The notes: a model not told the origin generated them from the letters alone. A DNA stretch of 64,000 bases from Tigriopus japonicus (GCA_010645155.1 JAAGOF010000064.1:1160278-1224277), one strand, 5' to 3'; shown: positions 13,113-28,100, counted from the stretch's first letter. A program made the numbers and translations.

Positions 13113-16100
13113 TTGCACAAAGTCATTTTGCGCCCAGAGAAAGAGGAGTAACATTGTGAATCTTATTCACATCTTACAAGACACATTTTGGGAAGTCCTC
13201 CTTTGGGTAGTCCTTCTGGGGCTCTTGCGTGAGTGTGTTTTCTTTTGTTGCGTCAATCCAGTGTAATGAATGGCTCAGTATTTCTCCAACCAATCTTTTT
13301 TCTTGTCATAAATGACTCTTTTGTCTGAGTTAGAAGAAACCATCAAAGTCTTTTTGTGTGAAGAGTTCATTGTATCCATTTGCCAGACATTTTTTCAATT
13401 AATGCGTGTCTTCTAATTTAAAAGTAGAGATAATTAAACCGCACCATGACGCAAACCGGGAGAAACTTTGGATTTGAAATGAAGAAATCTCATTTAACCA
13501 CATCTTCAATATTTAACAGGTTTATCCGCGTGGGAGCCAAAGTCATGCGAATGAGCACCAACTTGGGCAGAAAAGAGAAAATGGCCTTATTTTGCTCTAT
13601 TTTTTTCCTTTTCACACTGAAGAGAGTCCTGAGATAGTTGTGGGGACTCAAAATAGAACTGGAAGTCGGAGGAATGTACTCTAAACCATAAAGTTTAAAG
13701 CTCATTCTTGAAATTCGCCAATTGCAAGAAGAAAGAAGGTCACGTCGTCAAAATGATAGCGGGGAGTGTTTCATATAACTACCGTATAACATTTGATATA
13801 AATTAGAGAGAAGGTAAAGCTTCGTGGGCAATGCCAAAGAATTTGGGGCGATTATCGTAAGTGGAAAGGGATCACTAAGAAGAATGGAGTACCAGCAATA
13901 CGAGATGGAAAGGTCAACGGCAAACGGCGAGAAGAAATTTATTTCCTTCAAGGTTGATTTCCCTCATACCAGAGATGGTCGTGCTTGTTGGATCTTGTCA
14001 ATTGTTGGCCTTGGATATATTTGATTGCGTCAAGGAGAATATTGACTTTTGTGATGTGTTGGTTGCATTAACTCAATTGGATACATCATGTTGCCAATTT
14101 TTGTGGAGAGCATGGAGAGCAGTCCTCTTCTTGTTGGTATTGTGCAAATATGTGAAACGGACCACGTATCCACTTGAGACTTTCGGTCAATTCCCCAAGG
14201 TCCAAGGTGAAGTTAGTCAGGTTTTGCATGGCTTCAACCTAACAACTTGCTAACCACCATCATCTCCTTTAGGCTTGAGCACAATGACCTACCTCCTTGT
14301 TCCAGTTGAGCCCTTGTACGTTGGAGGAGACATAGGGCACGGAAGGAAGAGAAAAGGAATGAGAGTGAGAGTGTTCCGTTTAACACCAATGACTGGCCCC
14401 CCTTAGTAAAAGATCATCATCGCGCTGAAACCATCAGAGGCAACCACAACCATCGGTGATGATGGTGGAGGTAGCACCACCAACGTCACAACCACGAGCC
14501 ATCACTTCGTCAGTGTTGGAGGTGTGTACTGGTGCTGGTGCTTGTGTGAGTGCATGTCCCGTATTCACGCACTGGATGTACGTATATTGCTTATTGCTGG
14601 CCTCATTCTGGTTCCTTGGGTCTTCAGAGGTCACGTAAGATGGTTATCTATTCATAATGAGCTGGGCTTGGTGCATGGGGTACAATGGTCTCTCCACGTC
14701 GTGTTGGAGTAACCAACCTCCGATCGGTTGGTTGCATTTGGAATATTCTTCCCGGTGAAACTCTCTGGAGGAGGAGGTTGTCGTCGTCATCTCAAGACAA
14801 CAACACCGCACAACACCAACCAACTAGTGAGCAGGAATGAAGGGAAGAAATCTCCGGGGGAATATGACGTTGATGGTTCACACATTAAGAAGACGGGAGT
14901 CAAGATTGCATGGAAACTTGCAGTTCCAACTTCCGAATGCCTTGGTATTGTTGGCCTCCTCAGTAGTTCGTTCTTTCGTTCGTTCCTTTCCTCCTCTCTC
15001 TTCCTCCGCTTTTCTACTTGTGATCCTGTCAGGCAGGTTTTCTCCTTAAGCTGGCTAAAAGAAGGGAATAAATTATTCAGGTTATCACCATCTCCTGACC
15101 TAACTATAAATCCCTGACTCCCGGGGAATGCAATCGCGTTTTAGAATTCCAAATCATGTTCCATTAATCCATCAACAAAGGAACACTGGAACTTCACTTA
15201 TTCAATAGAAGGCGTTTGCTGGTGGTTCCAGTCACGGCCCATTCACTCATTCATTGATCAGTCATTTTTGTAAATGAATATGCCTTGGCCCAATCGCAAG
15301 GGAACAGATTCAATAGCCTACCATCAATCCTGCCCAAGCCAGACCCAAACAGCTAGCTCCAAATCCCCGGCCCAGATACTCTTTCTGCTTATAACTGCAG
15401 CGGACAAACATTGATGGGCCTTGGCATAAAGACCCCAAGACACCCACCATGTACTGAATGTACGTACGTGGGACATACTACTACACCGAAATCTCTAGCC
15501 TTGAGCCTTACTTAGTCATTACCATTCATAGGCAAATGCATAAACGAGAATGGCTCTACGGACCTTTATGCATTGATAGAGCATTATTGTATCGTAGATG
15601 GAATGTTGTTTTCTGACCTTGATTAATAAGAATAATTCAAAAGCTTCATTTGTCCCTAAATCCAACCACTTTGTCAACCAAACAGGAGGATTGAGAAAAA
15701 TCTTGAATTAAAAAGGGACATGGCACATTCTTGGTCCCACTTTCTATCATGTGAAATATGTCAAGCCAGTTTTGAACAGATTAGAGGTTTGTAACTCTTT
15801 TTGAAATGAAATATGCAACAAGTTCTTCTCTCACCTGGAGACGCCAAAGCTGCCTCTGGTTTCAACAGATTGAGTTGAGAGATGTGAGTCAATATTATGT
15901 AATTCACTCAATGCTTGCCAAGACGGAACAGGAGCAAAGCCAAACATGGACGTGGCATGACTGTCACCTTACCAAAAGAAAAAAACAACCATCACAAGGT
16001 CAAGGTCAATTGGATAAACAATGTATGTCAGATATGACAGTATCAACGAGCATTCTTGAGGATACATGGGGACAACACGTCATGGTTCATGAACTGCTCC

Positions 16101-16645
16101 GTCCTTTTTCCTCTTGCAAGTTCCTCGGAATGTAGGTACAGAGAAGGGGAACTCGGTGGAATGGCCCCAAGAGCGTTTTCTCCATTACCAAAAGGTGAAG
16201 GATCGGATAGAAGAATGTTAGTCAGTTTTAGCCGAACTCAAACGCCCTGGATAGGGAATACATTTTAGCTGTATAGTACATTGAACCTGGTCCGCTTTTG
16301 TTTCTACCACATAATGTGGTATACTGATGCTGCGGAAAGCAAAAGTACTGGCAAGGACTTTGTTCCCTAAAAGGAACAATCCAACATATTTATGGTGATC
16401 CATCTTTATCCCATGGATTAATGTTCAAAATGAAACATGAATATCAAAGAAATACCCCAATCTCATCGACTCGGCATGTTCCTAAATAGAATTTGCCTCA
16501 TCAGGGAAGCAAAAACTCGTAATCTTGCCCAAGAAACATGGCCACAAAACTAAGACTCAACCATAAATCCTCAGGTCCATTCTGATGAGGAGCATGAGTA
16601 TCATAAAATTGGGAACGAAGGAAAATGCATGCCAGCTAACCAACT

Positions 16646-16661
16646 CATCATCATCATCATC
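16646..16661. repeat. ATC trinucleotide microsatellite
   Basis: Five tandem ATC/TCA units in noncoding sequence, followed by a further CATC-rich stretch. Confidence 0.75.
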
Positions 16662-16740
16662 GTGATCATCATTTAAGAGATGTACCACCCAATAGACTCA
16701 ATACACCAAAGATGATCAATCACTCCGTAGAGTACGTACA

Positions 16741-16926
16741 ATGAAGAAGATCCAACCAAGAGGTCTTCTCTCGCGTTCTCTGCTTTTATTATTAGCATTC
16801 CATTCAACATGGGGTGTTTTGGCTACTAAAACTGCTAGATCAAGGACCATAAAATTGGCTAGACCTTCCTACCTTGGCAAACCGGAGACGTCTACTTTAG
16901 AGTGCCAAGGGGATCTCGAAATCTGA
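16741..16926 (+). CDS. Candidate small secreted peptide or first exon (hypothetical)
   Basis: A 61-codon frame starts with ATG and encodes a textbook signal peptide: a basic start (MKKIQPRG), then a hydrophobic core LLLLLAFHSTWGVLA, then a small-residue cleavage region. The remainder is basic (TARSRTIKLARPS) and then ends. I recognise no family, there is no clear splice donor in frame, and no supporting neighbour. It may be a small secreted protein, the signal-peptide exon of a longer gene, or a chance frame in noncoding DNA. Confidence 0.15.
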   Translation: MKKIQPRGLLSRSLLLLLAFHSTWGVLATKTARSRTIKLARPSYLGKPETSTLECQGDLEI

Positions 16927-19900
16927 TCCCCACCTTGTATTTGCAGAAAATTGCCGTGTTCAAAGATAAGAACGAGCATAAATCCAATTTTCGAAAGGGC
17001 AATTATTTGGGGTTTCCCCAAAATTCGACCACATTTATGCATTGCATAGGCCTGCTTGGGAAATCGCTCTGGCTTCGGCATGATGGATGATCTGTTAATT
17101 GTTATACGCTGTATGTAGACGAAGCAAGTTTCACATTATCCTTCATTTTACTTCAGCTTTGGAATCGTGAAAGCAACAAGGAGGCAGAGAAATATTGGCA
17201 GATTTATGAAACTCCACGCTTGACGAATAGGTTCGTTTCACACAAAAAGTAAAATATCTTTCCTTAGAAATAAGTTCCTATCCATTTCTCCAGTCACTCA
17301 ACTCTGTTTAGAATCTTGGCCTTTTTGAGACTGGCCATATACATAGTAATTCAACTTGATCTTCTTTGAAGATGATCAAGAGCACTTTGGGATTAACAAA
17401 GTTCTTATTGATAGGATCTTTTACCACATCATGTTTTAAGCATGGATAACGACGGTTTTGAACCCTAAAGTAAATATGGCCTTGTCTTCAATAGTAGTAT
17501 TTATCTACTTCAAAAGTTTACTTTAATTGCAATAAATTAAATGCTAAAAACATCAAAATGAAAATACTTCACGTTTTGACATTGGCTTTAACACGGTTAG
17601 GCAAAATCGGTCCAAAAACACTTGTTTCAACATTATGCGACGTCATAATGGATGTAGTTGTTGAAAGACAGCTCCTGGATCCTACTCAATTACTGAAACG
17701 AGTTTCTCCTCTGGCATCTTGAAACGGTATTAGTGACAGAGGTTGCTCATCAATGGACAATGTTTGAGAATGTAGGAAGAGGCAAAAATGGTACCATCAA
17801 AGTGTTGGCATGGCAAAAAAGACTGATGACCTATAGCCATTGTTTTTCTTGGTCACTAAAGAATACGACAAGCAATTTCATACGTCCTCGGTTCAATTGC
17901 AATAAAAATGATTCATTCGGCAAGAAAGTTCAACCTCGGCGGTTTGAAGAAGCAAAAATCCCCTTTTGTTTAATTATGTTACCACACTGTGTGCGCTGAA
18001 AATTTCAGAGATTTGAAAGTAATAAAACCATTTCGCCGCAAATTTATCATATCGAGATAATGGATGTCTGTATCCAAATTTCAACCCAATTGCCTTTGTG
18101 ATTGGTTGAGCCTTTGCCTTTCATACTGAAGAGCTTTATTAATGACTCTCATCCGCTGGCAAATAGAATGAACCCGGCCATGGGGAAATCAATCAATTTG
18201 CATATGAATGGCATTTCCAGCCTCTTTATTCTTTCACTCAGTTTGGCTATTCCCGCCCATTGGACCATTACTAAGTCACTCCAACCATGCTCACACAGTC
18301 GTTCTCCCGCCCTTCTTCAGAAGTTGGATCCAAAAGAGATCTCTGTCCAAGTCGTTGCCGTGTCAAACCCTGTTCAATCATTCATGAGAACCCAACTTTT
18401 GACAACCAGACGAGTTCTTTGCACGAGTATTGCCAATGGGACATGGAACAGAGTTGTGGAACGCTCAAACGAAAACCAACTGACTCAACTCAATGGAGCC
18501 TTCTTCATGTAGGGGTCAAGTGAGGAGAGCCCTGCCATTGTCGCATGGACAACGGATTCTTCTTTTGTCTGTGTCTCAATACTGAAAAGAGCTAAAACGA
18601 ACAAGTCCAATTTAAGTAGAACACAATCCATGGTACAAAGAGTAACTAAGAAAAAGAAGTAACGTGGAAAACTCGCTCAGAATGATAAGCTTCGTTAAAC
18701 CAACGACTTTAGCTTGCTTTCACGCGATGTATTCTCTTCATCTTTTGACCAACGGACAAAGCAGCAAGTCAAAAAAACTAACGTTGTAAAAGAATCAAGC
18801 TATCTAAAAAATTGAAATTTAAAGATCAAGGGTTAATTTGATGTTCAATATTGCTTCTGAACCCCCTTTTGAAGGAAAACACTTGTTGTTGAAAACAATA
18901 TTTGGGTCAAATCTGAGTTCATGACATGTACTTAAATTCAGGGTCGATGTAACTCAGTCATAAGTAAAAGACATTTGTATTCCATTGATTGTAGTTGTTG
19001 GGTTCCATTTTTCTTCAAAACAGGTTTTGGATGTCTCGCTTTGAAAGGACTGCTATTTATCTTTTACCTCATGAAGAAGAGAAACAGAGGGAGGGATCAA
19101 GATTTGTGCGCCTTTGACCTTCAGACACGAGGTCTGGACCGTCTGGACCAACATAAGAAACCGAGTGAGTGGAAAAAGAAAAGTGATTCAAGCCCTTACG
19201 ATGTTCCATGGACCAGAGAGATCACAAATCACTTAACAAAAAGGAAACTCACTCACAAATGTAGAGCCTAAGAGCACGAGGACTCTACAAGCACAACCTG
19301 TGCTTTAACTGAGATTCACAGCAGGAGACGCCTCAAAGGTTGCCTTTTGTTAGCTTTCGATCTGTGTGCGGTTGGTGCTTGCTAGAGATGGTAGATTAGG
19401 AGAGCATCGAGTTTTTCGAACTCGAGTAGTTGTGCATTGCTGAAGTAACGCCGGGAGTAGTTAAGGAAAAGTCTTGAGGCTTATATGAAAATAAGAGCAA
19501 TTTCTTATGGTTCATGGCCACTTTTTGTTGAATATGTTCGGCATTGTTTCAACAGAAAAGTGGAAACACTCCGACATGTCTTTACATTTCTATGATAAAT
19601 TGGAGCTTCCATTTGGAGAGCTCAACAAAACTAAGTTTCTACTTTTGAGAGTTCTTCTAACTAGAAGTATTAGGAATGAGAGTAATATTTAGGTTTGCCC
19701 AGAAGTTTGACTTAAATAGGAAACTCGAGTCTTCTGAGTTCGATCACTAGCCGAATTCTCTACTAGTTTTCCTGAACTGTTGTCGACCATTGGTGCAGGG
19801 TTGTGGGTTCCCCGGTTGTGGGTGTGTATGAGTGTTTGTCTAGCTAGCCACCCACCTTCATTCGCCTTGACACACACAAGTCATGATTTATAGTGCCACT

Positions 19901-22900
19901 TCACGCCGGTTGACAGAGATTAATAGTGAAACTACTTTACCAGAACCGTCTCTCTTTCATTCTCCTGTTCCTTAACTTCTACCTCTACCTCCATCCAGTC
20001 CATTGGTCTATGAAGGCTGGGCTCTTGAGTCTAGGGCTTACTATTTAGTTCTTTCACTTCTCAACTTGTTCGCTCTCTTGTACTGAACTGCATTCACTCT
20101 CTACTTTAAACATGTCTATGCTCATCTCTCAAGTCATTGGGAACCGCCTCCCCAGGGTTACTTGGAACCTCTCCTTAGCTTGACTTGGTGGGAAAATATG
20201 AGCTGAGGAGCTATCATTCCCTCCACATGACTTTATGGCCCATTGTTAGCTCCGGACAAAAAGGCATGGGATGAGGTACTCAGTGGACATGAACTACATA
20301 TAATGTCGTCTCCGTCATCATTGTTGTTCTCGTTGTTCTCGCCGTATCAGATGTTTCGAGCTTCCAAGCGTGAGCAACAAATGACTGCACAATAGCTTTG
20401 TCATCGTAGAAGAAGTTTATGAAGAAATTTAAACTTAAGCACAAGGCGGAAAATGGTCTTCATCTTAGTTTCCTGCCTGTCAAAACTCGAACCATTTCAG
20501 TCTCATGGTCATCCTTTGTCATTCAAAACAGCCAAAGAGTGCATGTAAATGAAACTGGGTTGGGAAGTTGAAGACAATATTCAAAGAGGAACAACATTCA
20601 TGCTTTGAGCTGACAGAGTGAGTGGATGACCTTTTCTTCATTTTCCATTGAATCCCGAATGAGAAAAAAGTTTCTCTCCTTCGCAAAGTAGCCACATGCT
20701 ACAAAAAACAGACCCAGTACAAAACATCTTTGCGGTCCGAGAATTCCATTTGGCCAAGCAAGTTATAAGTGACCACCCCACATTTGAGCGAAATATGTGT
20801 TGCACCTTTTGTCCACCAAATTATGATGTTCTTTGGTCTCGTGTCACAAGTGGTTACACACAAGTGTGTGGGTTGGGATATGGGTCGGGGTGAGTAAGGA
20901 AAATGCTGGGTCCCAAAATTAAGGGCAGCTTTTCCAAAAGATTGCTCGCTTCGTTTGGTTGGCCACCCAAATAAATCATTCCATTGCCCCCAGGGAGCCC
21001 TCTTGGGCTGGTTTTGTGTCCCCCTCTCTCTCCCATCAGTACCACTGTACACTACTATCAAAGGGAGAAACAACCTCTTCATTGGTGCGGTTTTTTAGCT
21101 GAGATACGAGTATTATGGCAATGGCCTCAAGGAACATTTCCGTCTACGTAGTATCACTACATTCTCTTTCGATTACTTGCCTGGATTTAACACGTGTTTT
21201 TCCCCAGAAACTGAAAGTTTTGATTTTTACAGCACCATCTTTTCACGAGTTTGACATGAAGGTCAGAGAAGAGATTGACAATCCTTGCATTTGGGTTGCC
21301 GAATGAGTAACAGTTTGTCTTGTAGATCATAAAACCCAAGGCATTCCCTGCGTTCCTTGGATTGAAAAAGCTTGAGCCTCGACGACCATGTTGAACGAGG
21401 TCTTTTTGCCCAGACTCATCTTTGATTAATCACACTAGTTATCTTTTCCGTCATCTAAACTTCTTCGGGATACAGAACTTAATCGATTACTCGGATTCGG
21501 TTAAGTCGTTGATTGACAACACGAACATATTAGGTGTATTATAAATATTACGCTAATTGTAAAGATTTGTTGTTTCTGAAACTCTTTTTACGTTACACTT
21601 TTGCTATCACTATTTTCAGAAAAAGAGATTTAAAAGCGGTTGGGGTTTCCAAGTAGTCAAACAAGTATGGCAAAAATGTGAATTCTCGTGTCCAATTTTT
21701 TAAAAATCAATCATGACTTTAGAACGTTATATAATTTTCGATTAATCGGATAACACTAATCTTTACCATCATCGTTCTGAAAGGAAATCTTGTTCCACTA
21801 AGGATACAGTAGATTTGCTCTCAACATCTGGGAAATGGTACCTGAAAGTCATTTGAACTTGCCAAAGGAATTGGCAAGGAGGGTACTTCAAATTCCAGGC
21901 CTTGTTTCTGGCCTTCCTCAATGAAAACAAACCCAACGATAAACTAAGGATAACATACCTATGGTAAATCGTTGATACTGGTTGGTCAATCAAAAGCAAA
22001 GTCTTTGTTTGGAATAATGCCACCCAAGGAAAGAAGCAAAGTAAATCACATTGCGTGTTTGATCCTAGGAGTTTTTACCATATTTTTTAAAGCTTCTATT
22101 CCCAAGAAATCTACTTTTCTGAATTGGAACGCGCTAATGTGGACCTGTAGTACTGTAGCTTTGAGTGAGTCGACTTCCTATGAAAAAGCATGGCTCTCTT
22201 CAGGGCGTTTACATGTGGACACAAATGCGGTAAACAACTTCATGCACAAGGGAGCAAGTTTTGGTGCCCATCTGTGTTTCTAAAGAAAATCGCCCTTGCA
22301 TGGTTCACTTGGGGACGACAAAAAGAACAGCTGAGGACAAGGATCTGTAAGTAAGAGCCCGCCTGTGAAGCAACACTTGATATTTGGAGCCTTTCTGGAC
22401 CCCTTTGAGCAAAAAAACTAACTTCATTTCTAGATGATAGGTAATCTCAATGACATGATTGGTTGTTTGCGTCGTCTACAAACAATAAGCAAACAATGCA
22501 GTACGTGCATAATTGTCGTTTCAGAAGCGTGAGCTGTTTGAGCCATTAAATCTGGGGTTCGTTTTGTATGTTCAATGGCAATTTGTTTTTTCTTAATCCA
22601 GTAAATTGGTGTAACAAAACATATCGAACGACGGCGTTTCCCATGGGATGTTTGAAAATGGTCTACAAAGGTAACGTATACTCCTTCACCGGCGTCCTTC
22701 TAGTTGGAAAGGTTGGTGTTGTTATTTCTTGGGCCTCGGGAATAGCACCACTCCACTGAGTACAGAGGGAGCCAAGTGATCCCATGCTTTAGTGTTAGGC
22801 AACCTCGGCGGTTGCAACCTTGATATGCCTGCCAGATCTGAAGGACTCCAACAGCCAGCAGTCTAGTTGCAAAGGTTTTGACGGGCAGAGCAGAGAGGCT

Positions 22901-25004
22901 CACCGGTTCCAAAAGACGGTGAGAGCGACACGAAGAATCAGGGACGTAGAGGGAAAAAGAGGCGAGAAGAAGGAGGGAGGGAGAGAAGCTGACGGATGAT
23001 CAAGGACCAAAGAAGAACTCCAAAACAGTACGTGCGACGCAGTCGAGAGACCGAGGGAGTTACGACGCCGCTTTTCGCCTTTTCCCCCACGGTTCAACAA
23101 GGAACGACAACGAAGTCAAGAAGGAGCTCGCCTTTGGACTTGTGGACCAGTTTTACCTTGGCGATCCACACGTGCACGAGTGCCAAACTAAACAGAAAAC
23201 AGCCACTTCAGACCCCGCACCAAACGTGATTGCTTTTGTGACCTTTTTCGTTTTTATGGCTATCCACTGCTTTCCAGAGGCCTTGCTTGGACCGAAATAA
23301 CGTGTAGAGATAACCACTATTCTCAAACATCACATTTGAATATAAAGTGAGATCCATAATTTCGTGCAAGACGGTGGTCGAATTCAAATCAGAAGGGGAT
23401 TAATGTGTTGAGAATTGAATTAGTGCTTCTCATGCTCCCAATGCCTCCGTGAAAGTTCGACCTTCACTATTAGATGTGGTAATTTCAGTTAATTGCACTG
23501 CCCTGCCATGAATATAAAACGGCCCTGGTGTTAATCCCTTTTTCAGTAGGGCAACTCCGTTAGACGAAGAGATAGGCATTCTCGATGTTCCTCTGACTCC
23601 TGGTCCCTCAAAACACAGAGTGGTCCAGATGTCATTAAAGAAAGTTTCCATGAAAAGGGAACAAGGGGAAGGTAGTTCTTCCGAGCTCCATTCCAAGAGG
23701 AACTTAGAACAAGAGGAAGCGAACAGACGACAGACTCGCTCCTGGGTTGGTCGTTTTTGAAATGTGCGAGCCAACTAAACTACCTCAGATTTTGTCCAAC
23801 AACAAAGCTGAGTCTGCATTTACCATGACAACGAGCTCTCAACAGTGCAGTTGGATGACAATGGCACGAAGAATAAGGAGGAGCTGCAAGACAACCCACC
23901 ATAACGACTTGGAACATGCCCCACTTTGTTGATGACAATGGCACAAAAAAGAGCCACCGGCTTTGGACCGTAATATTGGACAATTAAGATGCAGTTTCAA
24001 GCACTTCACGCTCAACCATGAAGAGAAGACGAAAGAATCCCTAATTTAAACAAACTAGCACCAAACCGGAACAAGTTCTGGCCAAGATGATGTGACAAGT
24101 GATCTGAAAAATGTTGTTACTCTAAAAGCCATGAAGAGTTGAACACTCGAGGCTATCTTTCTCTACGTCCTCCTAGGACATCTCATCCTCGCCATCGTCT
24201 TTAATTTGCGAGAAAGGTCTTCTTCGTCTTCTTCTACGTATTGCCCCCGGAACAAGAAAGAGAGCTACTTCTTTCTCATTGAAGCCAAAGACCACGCGAC
24301 CATTTAAGGTAAGAGGTCGGAAGTCTCACTGACTGAAATACCTTTTCGTTACGTGAGCATTCAACGGTGACCACGACTTCACTTAGGCACACACAAGTCG
24401 TCCAAGCCTCTTGCCATCCTTTAGATAATAATGGAAAAAAGGCTCTGGAACCCGATGGTCTTGACTGTGCTCAACATGGGATGTTAGTGAAGACGAACCC
24501 TGAGTGCTTCTCTTTCACTTCAATAGTCATTATCCCTGGCCAGAGGCCACCAACGATAAACCAGCCAACCAACCAACCTGTCTGACCAACGTGTAAAGTC
24601 AAGGTGCCGAAAAAGAAGGCATCAACGAGAGGAGTGCCTCTCAATACTCACATTTACCCTGTTGATCGAGTCTAAAGAAAGGCCACTGATTGATTGAGCG
24701 ATTGAGCGGTTGCATGAGTGCCAAAAGGTATGGTGGGTAAATGACTGACATAATGGACTCAAACATCATCATCCGTTTCCTTGACTGCTACACAGACATT
24801 ATTTATACGGAGGAGGGGAACAAGAGGGAAGAACACGAAGAAGAAGAGCAAGAAGAAACACACTCCATTGTTGTGTTTCCAGATCAGTGAAGACCCATTC
24901 ACCAAGGCATTTAGTGTGAGCGAAGACTCTGACTGGGTCCGTGTCATAGTCCAATTGAGCCGACCGACCACATCTTCTGTGGCTGACTAGAGCTAGACTG
25001 AGTC

Positions 25005-25018
25005 TTTTTTCTTTGTAG
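25005..25018 (+). other. Probable 3' splice site of an intron in the 5' untranslated region of the LRR gene
   Basis: A pyrimidine run ending TTTTTTCTTTGTAG lies 89 bp upstream of the LRR start codon and is preceded by branch-point-like CTGAC/CTAGA motifs. This is what an acceptor looks like, and it implies a noncoding first exon further upstream. I could not place that first exon; the purine-rich patch near 22.9-23.1 kb is one possibility. The stretch 25019-25107 would then be 5' untranslated sequence, which is CT-rich. Confidence 0.35.
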
Positions 25019-25107
25019 TCGTTTGGGGCTCATCCTTTGCCTCTTTCCTCCTCCTCCGCCTCCTTCTTCTTTTTCTTCTATTCGCCCATCGTTCGATTTG
25101 GGACGCA

Positions 25108-28100
25108 ATGAGGCATCACCACTTTCAATCCATTCAAGGCTCCCTTTTGGTGCTGTGGGCTGTGATAAGCAGTTCTCAGCAACAGTGGCCAACCAAGATG
25201 GCCGACGAGGTTCGATGTCCAACATTCTTTGACACTCCGGATTGTAGTTGTGCGGCGAGTCCTGATGGATTGGACTTCGATTGCAATTCCGCCACTGTGG
25301 GAGACATCCAATCCATCATCAGTGCGGCCAGATTTGTCATCAAGACTCTTTCTGTGGCCAAGTTTGATCAAAATGCGACCTGTCTTTGTGAGAAGATCTT
25401 CACCAACGGGAGTGTGACCACGCTGAGCTTTGCCAACTCTCGTCTGACCTCCATTGGTGAGAATGTGTTTGATGCTCCCGCTGTTCGACTGCACACTTTG
25501 AATCTTCATAACGCTGAGCTCACCACTCTGCCACGAGCCGTGGGGAAAGTTTCTTCCCTTCGTCACCTTGACCTCGAGGCCAATAAGATCAGGGAAATTT
25601 TCGCTTACACTTTCTTTGGTCCTTCAAAACTCTCATACATCAATTTGAAAGGCAATCAACTGGACTCCTTGGCCGAGAACGCCTTCTTGGGCTTGGAGAA
25701 CAATCTTCGCGAGCTCAATCTTATGGATAACCAATTCCAAAGCTTTCCACTTTCGGCTGTGAAAATTTTGAAAAAGCTGCAAAGTCTCAATATGGCTGGC
25801 AATCTCTTGGAGAATGTCACATTCGAGTCGTTCAGCCGATTAGACTCGTTGAAACACCTCGACCTGAGCAAGAACCAGTTCTCTTTTTTGGCCAAGGACA
25901 CGTTTGAGTCGCTACCTAATCTCCAACGAGTGTCATTATCAGGAAATAGGATTAAGGTGATTGAGGCGGGCGTCTTCGACGGTCTGCATGACCTGGAAAC
26001 CCTCGATTTGAGCCAGAACAGCCTCTCCGAACTCCCACGTGATATCTTCTTACGCACTAGCCGCCTTCTCCGAGTGGACCTCTCTCACAATCGACTTCGA
26101 GGCATCAAACACGTGTTCGTGGATCTGTATGCCTTGGAAGAGGTTTTCCTCAATGATAACCTGCTCCTGTCTCTGACCAATACTTGGTTCAGCAACACGC
26201 CCAACCTGAAAGTCATTCATTTGGAGGGTAATGTGATTTCAGAGATAAGTGATAACGCTCTTCATACCCTGAAAAGACTGACGCAGCTCTATCTCAGTCA
26301 TAACTTTCTAAGCGAGATTACGGCCAGCCACTTTCGCTACAATGTGGCTCTCACGTCCCTGAGCTTGGACAACAACCACATAGAGACAGTTGATACGCAG
26401 GCTTTCCACGGGGTGCCCAAACTGAAACAGCTCAAGTTACAAAACAACATAATTCGTCTCATCCCTAGAGACGTGTTCTCTTCTCTGATCTCATTAAATG
26501 AACTTCATTTGGAAGATAACAAGATCGTCGAGATTGAGCCGCAGGCGTTCGCTGGCTTAGCCAATCTACAACATCTTGACCTCACCGGAAACTGGCTGCC
26601 AAAGCTTGAGGACATCATGATGCGCTACCCAAGTGCGTTGAGAACTGCCTACCTGGACTCCAATTATCTGGAATCGTTTCACAAAGAGACTTTCTCGGGT
26701 CAAACCACGGCTGAAATCCTCTCCTTGTCCAACAACAAACTCGAACGAATCCCTGCCAACGCTTTTGTGGAGCTCATCAATCTCTTCCGGCTCAATTTGG
26801 CCCACAACAGGCTTCTGGAGATTGAAGATAATGCTTTCATTGGACTGCATCAGCTCCGCTATCTGGATCTCAGTCATAATCGTCTGGCCCATCTCTCAGC
26901 ACTCACGCTCCGGGGGCTTCAACAAGCTGACACTGTGGACTTGAGCCACAATCGAATTAGCACCGTAGAGAGCGAAGCCTTCACTGGTTTCCATCACCTT
27001 AAGCATCTTGATCTGTCTCACAATCGATTGCGCGTGTTGAAAAATGGGGCTTTTCGCGGGTGCCTCACGCTCAAAACCCTTCTTCTCAATAACGCAGGGG
27101 TTAAGACAATCCAGGCCAACGCCTTGGCAGACTTCAAAGTGTTGGATGTGCTCAATTTGCAGGGGAACGAACTGGCCATTCCCGATTCGATCTCCCGTCT
27201 TCGCACCTTGGTATCCGTGAGGACATTGGTTTTATCCGGAAATGATCTCTCCAATATGAGCTACGTTGCCAACAAAGGGGATCTAAATCTTGATCCCATG
27301 GAGCACTTGGAACGACTCGAATTAGAAGGGTGCAATCTGTCCAACTTCTCATCACGTTTCTTTCGCAAGAATGACAAGTTGAAAGTGATCAAGTTAGGTG
27401 AGAACAAACTTGCCGCTTTGGAAGCGGGCATGTTCAAAAAGCAAGTTTTTCTCCAGGAGCTCAGTTTGGACCGTAATCAATTCAAAATGGTGCCAGGACC
27501 GGCTTTGAAGTACTTGCTCCACTTAGCCACATTTAATTTTAGCGGGAATCAGGTGCGCTCTCTTGGCGAGTCTTCGTTTGATAATGTTGGAGGTCTGAAG
27601 GTGCTTGACTTCAGTCATAATGGTCTCCAATCCGTGGCCGAGCGAGCTTTTCACAACATCACCAACTTGCAGCATCTCATATTGAGCCACAATCAACTCC
27701 GAGTTTTCGAGACCAGTACATTCGTTCCCCTGGCCGCGTTACACTCTTTCAATGCTAAACATAACCAACTTGAGTTCATCCCCGTGGCTGTGCAAGGTCT
27801 AAGAAAAGTACAAATACTTGAATTTAGCGGAAATCCCATGGAACGACTAAAGGAAATCCCCGAATCTCGTGCAGTGATGCTCACCATGGAGAGCTTGATT
27901 CTCACCGGGACAAATTTGACCACAATCTCGCCCACTGACTTTGACCTATTTCCGTCTTTGGTCACCCTCGATCTCAGTGGGAACAAGTTGAGTCGAGTGG
28001 CACCCTACGCATTTCGAAGTCTGGCCAAAGTCCAATCATTGGATCTTAGTCGCAATGACATAATTCACTTGAGCCGAGAACGCTTATTCGGTCTCTTCCA

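Larger units (their letters stand above)
11152..25018. other. Gene-free stretch upstream of the LRR gene
   Basis: No frame here carries a recognisable domain. There are small hairpins near 13.0-13.1 kb, an ATC microsatellite at 16646-16661, and a purine-rich, more GC-rich patch near 22.9-23.1 kb that could be a noncoding first exon or promoter of the LRR gene. One short frame at 16741 starts with a convincing signal peptide and is listed separately. Confidence 0.5.
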
